Shown here: piece by piece, positions 58,743 through 64,000 of the stretch
Layout of the letters: the number at the start of each line of letters is the position of its first letter
Numbering within the stretch: position 1 is the first letter of the stretch
Assembly (NCBI GenBank): GCA_029204225.1
Contig: CM055095.1
Location: 23,603,641 to 23,667,640, forward strand
Length of the DNA: 64,000 nt
Direction: 5' to 3'
Source of the DNA: Diphasiastrum complanatum
Taxonomy: Eukaryota > Streptophyta > Lycopodiopsida > Lycopodiales > Lycopodiaceae
Translations under genes and position numbers: made by a program
The notes under the pieces: generated by a model
Database searches by the model: none
What the model was told of the DNA's origin: nothing
Seen by the model: the letters and a program-made list of their open reading frames with translations, nothing else

Positions 58743-60532
58743 ATTTTACTTGGCTTGTTGAGTCAACCGTGACTCTCTTATCATTATTGCCAAAGGCAAT
58801 TTTACTTAGTTTCCAATCTTGAACCACCCCTGCCATTTGTAGTTTGGGCGTACCAAGAAGGACCTTGTAAGTGTGTACATCATCGGATAAATCTAGTATA
58901 ACACATTCAATAATGCTCAGCTTATAGTGTGGTAGATCCAGTTGGGTAAAACCCCAGGTCTTTGCTAATGACAAATCCATAATATTAATGTCTGATCCAC
59001 TATCTAAGATAACAGATACTGCGGGATAATCTTTATAGACCATGGATAAGGTGATGTTATTTCCCTTAGCAACACCTATGTTCATCCTTGGATTTTCGCT
59101 GTTCATCTTTTATATTCGACAGCTGGAAACTTATGTGAATGTAACATTTAAGGCCCATGATAGATTTTATTGCACTGTGGAAAGGCATTGTGATATGAAC
59201 GTACAAGAGTTTCGAGAAAACTTCAAGTCCCTGTAGTGGTTGTTGCTCTTGAGATGGAATTGGAGCTGATAACAGACGTTCCATTTTCTCTTCTTCCTGC
59301 AATAACTCTTTTCTTATCTCGTCATAGCATCTTTGTTCCATTACTGGATCCGGATAGTCTCTAGGTAGTGTGGAAGTTGTCAAGGAACTTCCATGTTCGC
59401 AGCAGGTTTATCCACTTGGGTTTGTTGCTGTTGGGCTTTGTGTTGTGCTCGAGTTAGGACCCTAACTGGTTCGTGATAGATGTGGCGGGTAGGTAGGATC
59501 TTATTTTGTCGTTTCGAAAAATCTTTAAAATTGTGTTTTCTAACACAGTCAGGGCATTCTGAATGGTAGTTTATTTCACTTGGCAGTCGACCATAAAGTT
59601 CCTTGTTTCACCACATATGAAGCATATGTGTCTCATGGGCCCTTGTGCAATCGCATAGCCATCTTGTATGGCTAGCACTTATGAACTTTTTGGATGGTTT
59701 ATTTGCTCACCTCCTTGATAGGAAAATGAGGTTTCTTCTTGGTAAGGAATGTAACTTCCAACTTGGGATGCTTGTTCTATGTGGTATGATTCATCAGATG
59801 AGGTATCTACAAAATTATTTTGAACTGGTGCTTCATTTGGCACGTTTTATTTATTACCTCTTATGATTGGTCCTTTGGGGGCTAGACCTAATAGAGATAG
59901 GCATGGTGGTTGTTGTAAAGTGGGTTGCCTAGGCAGTTCTTGGATCTGTTCATATTGGTTGTTCCTCTGGTGATATGGATTCAATGGAGCGTAGAGAACA
60001 AATGTAGGTCTAGGAGGTTGATAGTTTACTCTTAAGTATTCTCTTTGAGCATACCTTGGGTTGTAATAACAATGAAGTGAGGTATGTCCCATGCCATTAC
60101 AAATCTCACACCTTCGCATCGAAAATTCAGGAACTGGCTAATATGAAGGACATTCATTTCTAGTATGTGCACCTTCGCAATGTGGGCACCAAATGTTTTC
60201 GCGTCTGTGATGTACCTATCAAGTGGGTAATTGACCAGACATACTACTTTGGATAAATTTCAGGGTATCTTGAAACTCCTTGGTGAGTTTCTCCATTTGC
60301 GGTTGATGTTGCCGGTTAAGCAACTCCATCTGCGATTCCAAAGCTGATCTCGGGTATCCACATTTGGCTTTGATTCATGTAGAGTACAATGTAGTCTTCT
60401 TTCCCCGGAATCCTCAACATTTGGTCCTTCGTCTTCCTCCATGATGGCATCAAACATAGCTAGTGTGAAACACCATAGCGAGTCGTCGACCATTCGTGGT
60501 TGAAAAACACCACCTTGGTTAACGCGGCACAC
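58743..60532 (-). pseudogene. Gypsy element B remnant (right arm): gag with zinc knuckles and retropepsin
   Basis: The mirror copy of 26366-28156. The protease (59106 to about 58760) has DSGSDINIM and LLGTPKLQ. The knuckle CEICNGMGHTSLHC lies at about 60110 in an open frame running to 59847 (MRRCEICNGMGHTSLHCYYN start), longer than in the left arm. The acidic gag start (MEEDEGPNVEDSG) lies near 60440. No RT or integrase. It joins Copia A tail to tail at about 58742. Confidence 0.85.
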
Positions 60533-61338
60533 TACTCACACTCGTCGTCAATATTGTCTAGTGAAATACCTAGACTTGACGGTCGGCGAAAATACCATCG
60601 CTTATCAAACAAAACGGCGTGTATAACTTGCACCTCACGAGCATTTTACAGAGCAAGGAAAAATGACGAAAAGACCCCATCATATTAGTTTCATGAGAAG
60701 TAGCCTTTTTGCTGAACATTTCTCGTACGATCTTCTAAGGGCACAGTCTTACCTAGTGAGAATCACCTGACTTTAAAGGCACATATCTATACACAAAAGT
60801 CCATATCCTATTAGAGATCATGATCCTAGAGTTGAAGATTACATATTAGAAATCTAAAGGCACAGTCCTAAAACTTGAAGGAAATACCCCAGAGACGAAG
60901 GGCAAAATTCACATTTCTAGGCCTTATCCCTCTCGGGACCTAGAACCAAAATGAGAAGTAGGCCCTAAACTTTTATGGTAGCATCTTGAACATTGACGGT
61001 GCACGTCCTAAACCTTAAGGGTAGTACCTTACGTTTTGTGGCTAAAATCAGAAGATTTTTAAGGATGCGCCCTTACAAGTCAGGCTACGTCCTAGGGGTC
61101 TAAAAGTATACTCCCAAAGGTTAAAGGTAGTACCCTAGAGCTAAAGACAATGGCTTAACAAATTGTTGGTGCCCTAAACCATACCACACCTACCTCTTAG
61201 CTGTAAAGGACTATCTGGATGCCGAATTCAATGGGGAAAAAGACATTAGTGAGATCATAGTGTGAATTGGCAACCGGAAGGTTTTATAGAACTGTGACTC
61301 TAGAAGCTACTTAATCATTGCACCAAAAATGCTAGCAC
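60533..61338. other. Non-coding part of the right arm
   Basis: Mirror of 25554-26365, with the same recurring degenerate phrase (GTACTACCTTACG, TAAAGGCACAGTCCTAAAAC and variants). No gene. Confidence 0.55.
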
Positions 61339-61755
61339 TGTTAGATTTTAATACTCAACCTTAACAATCGTTCAAGCAATGAGCATCCGGAAAAACAGTC
61401 GAAGGCCGATTACATATTTTGGACCTTCGCATTTTTGCAAACTTCATTTTTGCTTTAAAATATTTTTTAACAGGCACCTTCGTCTTTTTCGTCTTTTTCG
61501 CCTTCTTCGCATTTTTCGCCCCTTTGGAGAAACATGACATAGTTACCAAAATGCCTTGAAATCCATTTTAGGCCTACCTTCGGGTTCTTTGCAACAGTGG
61601 CAGACCGACGTCGCCAACATATCATCAACCCTAAAAATAGTTGGATGGCTAAAATATCCCAAGGGCAGTTACCTACTTTGTACATATACAAAGACTGGTG
61701 TAAATAGCATTTAATGCGTGTAATATATATATTTTAAAACACTCATAAATATATA
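61339..61755 (+). repeat. Partial Copia C LTR at the outer end of the right arm
   Basis: Starts TGTTAGATTTTAATACTCAA and follows the left-arm LTR (25553 downward) to TAAATATATA, where it is cut. The remaining 277 bases of the LTR, its primer binding site and gag are missing here but present on the left. Confidence 0.9.
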
Positions 61756-62110
61756 GAGTATGTTGTTGCAGCCAAGATGGGTAATGAGCTGACATGGCTC
61801 AGACAATTTCTAGATGGTTTCGGAGAGAGCACCAATGAGTCACTAGTCCTACACGTGGACAATACATCTGCAATACATCTGACAAAGGATCCAATGTTTC
61901 ACTCCAGAACGAAACACATTGCTATAAGATACCATTTGGTCAGAGATCTAGTTGAGAGAAACAAGTTGCAGACAGTTTCATTCCAACCAAGCAGATGGTG
62001 GCCGACATCTTTACAAAGCCTCTAGATAAGGTAATGTTTGAAAGATAGAGAGCTAGCCTGGGAATCACAAGGCTACCATGCTCTGAGAGGGAGCTGAAGA
62101 AACTTAGTGT
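61756..62110 (+). pseudogene. Copia element E: RNase H end fragment
   Basis: Reads EYVVAAKMGNELTWLRQFLD, then SLVLHVDNTSAIHLTKDP and MFHSRTKHIAIRYHLVRDL, then a frameshift near 61975 to VADIFTKPLDK, the usual end of Copia RNase H. It is related to but distinct from Copia A (for example VDNTSAIHLTKDPMF against MDNTSPIHLTKDPVF). A purine-rich GAGAGGGAGCTGAAG near 62085 may be the polypurine tract. It starts abruptly at the repeat-arm breakpoint. Confidence 0.85.
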
Positions 62111-63028
62111 TTCTACCCACAAAGCGCTTTTAGCTTATGAGTTCATACCTGCAAAAATACACATGATTTCTACACATGCAGCCACCGAAGTCCCCGACTC
62201 AGCCGAAGTCCCCGACCCCAACGACTTGCCAAGGCACCAGTCTCAATCCAGGTCATCGATGACACCGAAGTGGCCAAAGTGGCCAAAGTCCCCGAAGGCA
62301 ACAAAGGTAGCGAAGGAAAACCCAGGCACAAGAGACCAAAGTGTTCGACGCCAACGAAGTCCCCGACGAGGACTCAACCCCATCTATGAGCAAAGCCAAA
62401 AGTCGAGCCAGACGCGTCGGATGTCGAGTATGTCATCAGAGCTCGACGAGCGTGACAGTTTGAATGTCACGACTCAACCATTAAGCCCTTGTAGTTAAGT
62501 GAAGTAGCAAGAAATCAGACCAAAGTTTAAGTACTAGTAGTAGCTAGTCACTGGTAAGGGAGATACCTCTCTTACCTCCATGCGTTGATATGGAAAACAG
62601 ACAGCACTTTCAAAGGGAATCATAAGCTGTATACTTGATTTTGTTAATATAGACAAGTAGCAGTTCCTATTGGTCTATGTGTGTGCAATCTTTGAATGTT
62701 TGTGTTGCTTATTCAATTCAATGGTAGATATACTTCCGTTGTCACCTGACATTATCTATTATTCATAATTTAGCATCAGATTAGTAGTAGCTATCTGTAG
62801 CTCAAAGGATATCTGATTGCGGAATGAGGCAATAGCTTTGTCTGACAGATTGGCTCTATCTGAGTGCTTATTGGTGAATCTCGACAGCTCCGACTTCGAA
62901 TGATTGAAGTCTCCAACGTCCCCGACTTCCCGGATCCACAACAGATGCATCAGAGTTGTCCAGAGATCCGAAGTTGAAGGATCCACAACAGTGGCAATAG
63001 AGCTAATGACGTCAACGATCTTCACCAG
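62111..63028 (+). repeat. LTR-like stretch following Copia E (limits uncertain)
   Basis: Lies between a probable polypurine tract and a primer-binding-site-like sequence at 63032. The first part (62190-62460) is built from repeats of GAAGTCCCCGAC and AAGTGGCCAAAGTGGCCAAA; GTCCCCGAC also recurs near 62922. The open frame through it is low-complexity and is not taken as a gene. There is no second copy in the window. Confidence 0.4.
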
Positions 63029-63031
63029 TAG

Positions 63032-63042
63032 TGGTATCAGAG
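63032..63042 (+). promoter_or_regulatory. Primer-binding-site-like sequence
   Basis: TGGTATCAGAG matches the first 11 of 12 bases of the initiator tRNA-Met-type site (the next base is T, not C), preceded by CACCAGTAG. It suggests that the stretch before it is the end of a 5' LTR. Confidence 0.6.
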
Positions 63043-64000
63043 TAACCCGATTGCTCGGCCATCGGAGATTTTCACCAATAAAGGATCATTGCTGAGGTAC
63101 GGAATAGGCAATCAATTGGTATTGTAGAAGAAATCGCGCAGTTAATCAACAGCCAATTTGCGTAAAAGATTTCTTAAAAAATCATAAAAGATTGTGAGTC
63201 AAGAAGGAAGCCAGAAAAAAGAAGTCATATGCAAGAGGAAATGAAGAAACTAAGTGCGCAACATGGCCCAGAATGCCTCCATTTTCTAGCACGTTGTTGT
63301 GTAGGAAAATGGAGACGTGCAGGACAAAAAAATATGGCCCTGATACGCGCGGATCAGAGGTTGATCTGTGCACAACAGGGCAAAACAAATTTGCCCTACA
63401 CACCTACATTTCCTTGCACGCCGGCATGCTGGAAACTGGAGATGAAACAAATTAAAGAAAAAAATACTCAAATGGTGCAAAGTTCTTAAGCTCATCAGAG
63501 ATGAAAACATCAAAGAAGCACTATCATGGATATGGTGATCTCGGATCAACATCAAACTCATTGGCTGATCTTCACACCTTTTGAACCAGCAAAGACCAAT
63601 TCAATCCATGGAGTCAAGTTCAAGATCATCATGTTTTTTTTTAACAAGCTAGTTTTGAGGAGGAGTGTGAAAATTGGCAAAAGCTAACTTGATCAAACAT
63701 TGTAAATATCATAATGACTTGTACCTACTATGACTACACATGTGTGCAGCCTGTTCTACTAAGAATTTGCTTCAAACAGGAACACAGATCATGCTACACA
63801 GTAACACAGACAGAAAACAATCTCCACAGCAAGCTCACATAGCAACTGTATTTCTCAAAATGAAACTACACTGTACATATAGTTCTTCACTCAGGAACCC
63901 ATGCATGACCTAGGTTGCCGTTGGTGGGATGCGTGTCCCGTCGACTTGCCTCGTGGCGAGGCCAATTGATCCTTATCGACTGATAGGACCCACAATACAG
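63043..64000. other. Retroelement leader or degraded interior, no gene supported
   Basis: No conserved domain. A purine run GAGGAGGAG (63657-63665) followed by TGTGAAAATTGG resembles a polypurine tract and LTR start, which would place a 3' LTR running out of the window. This is weak, because its sequence does not match the stretch before 63028. Confidence 0.35.

Larger units (their letters stand above)
54333..61755 (-). repeat. Right arm of the 7.42-kb inverted repeat
   Basis: Reverse complement of 25147-32565. Differences from the left arm include a small change that breaks the integrase frame near 56420 (GGCGAATAATCTCGAATC against GGCGAATACATATCGAATC when the left arm is reversed), a substitution near 59160, and an intact second zinc knuckle segment (60119-59847) where the left arm has a stop. 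It ends at 61755 inside the Copia C LTR and meets a fragment of another Copia element. Confidence 0.95.

Noticed and set aside
62163..62498. 111-codon frame rich in Pro, Lys and Ser
   Set aside because: It is built from short DNA repeats within an LTR-like stretch.

Overview
The window looks like nuclear DNA of a land plant. Evidence: AT-rich sequence with long introns, plant-type cytosolic leucyl-tRNA synthetase and plant-type leishmanolysin-like protease genes, and many decayed Copia and Gypsy LTR retrotransposons with initiator-tRNA-Met-type primer binding sites. The gene content does not fix the lineage; a fern or other non-seed plant is only a guess. Two cellular genes are well supported, both on the minus strand. 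Almost everything else is retrotransposon debris, simple repeats or sequence in which I see no gene.

Layout. 0-5.5 kb: a Copia reverse transcriptase fragment joined tail to tail to a Gypsy gag-integrase deletion derivative, its primer binding site, two clusters of CTCGACCGAG-like repeats, and a broken open region of unknown family. 5.5-14.5 kb: mostly no gene, with a Gypsy gag/RT remnant (12.25-13.08 kb), termini of a GTTCCGGAACG-rich repeat family, and microsatellites. 14.9-18.2 kb: intact, intronless cytosolic leucyl-tRNA synthetase (1120 aa), with a telo-box-bearing upstream region to 19.2 kb. 20.1-25.6 kb: nested Copia elements plus a broken coiled-coil gene. 35.8-49.6 kb (5' leader probably to 51.8 kb): a 16-exon leishmanolysin-like (M8) metalloprotease gene whose reconstructed CDS gives 923 aa with every exon junction in frame. 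61.8-63.0 kb: the end of another Copia element and an LTR-like stretch with a primer binding site.

The most striking structure is a pair of about 7.42-kb inverted repeat arms (25147-32565 and 54333-61755) flanking the whole protease gene with a 21.8-kb spacer. Each arm carries the same chimera: a decayed Copia element fused tail to tail to a Gypsy gag-protease remnant. The arms share the same premature stops, the same damaged Copia protease motif and the same chimeric junction, and one breakpoint lies inside an LTR. This points to an inverted segmental duplication of already dead DNA, not two independent insertions.

The two genes are unrelated in function: one charges tRNA-Leu in the cytosol, the other is a predicted secretory-pathway zinc protease with a signal peptide, EGF-like repeats and a C-terminal membrane segment. 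They do not form a unit. I found no CRISPR array, operon, tRNA or rRNA gene, and nothing I can defend as a wholly new biological system. The best leads are the inverted duplication, a fold-back element family, a partial exon duplication that leaves a second splice donor inside a protease intron, and unrecognised broken open regions (22.9-23.9, 3.8-5.5 and 33.2-33.6 kb).
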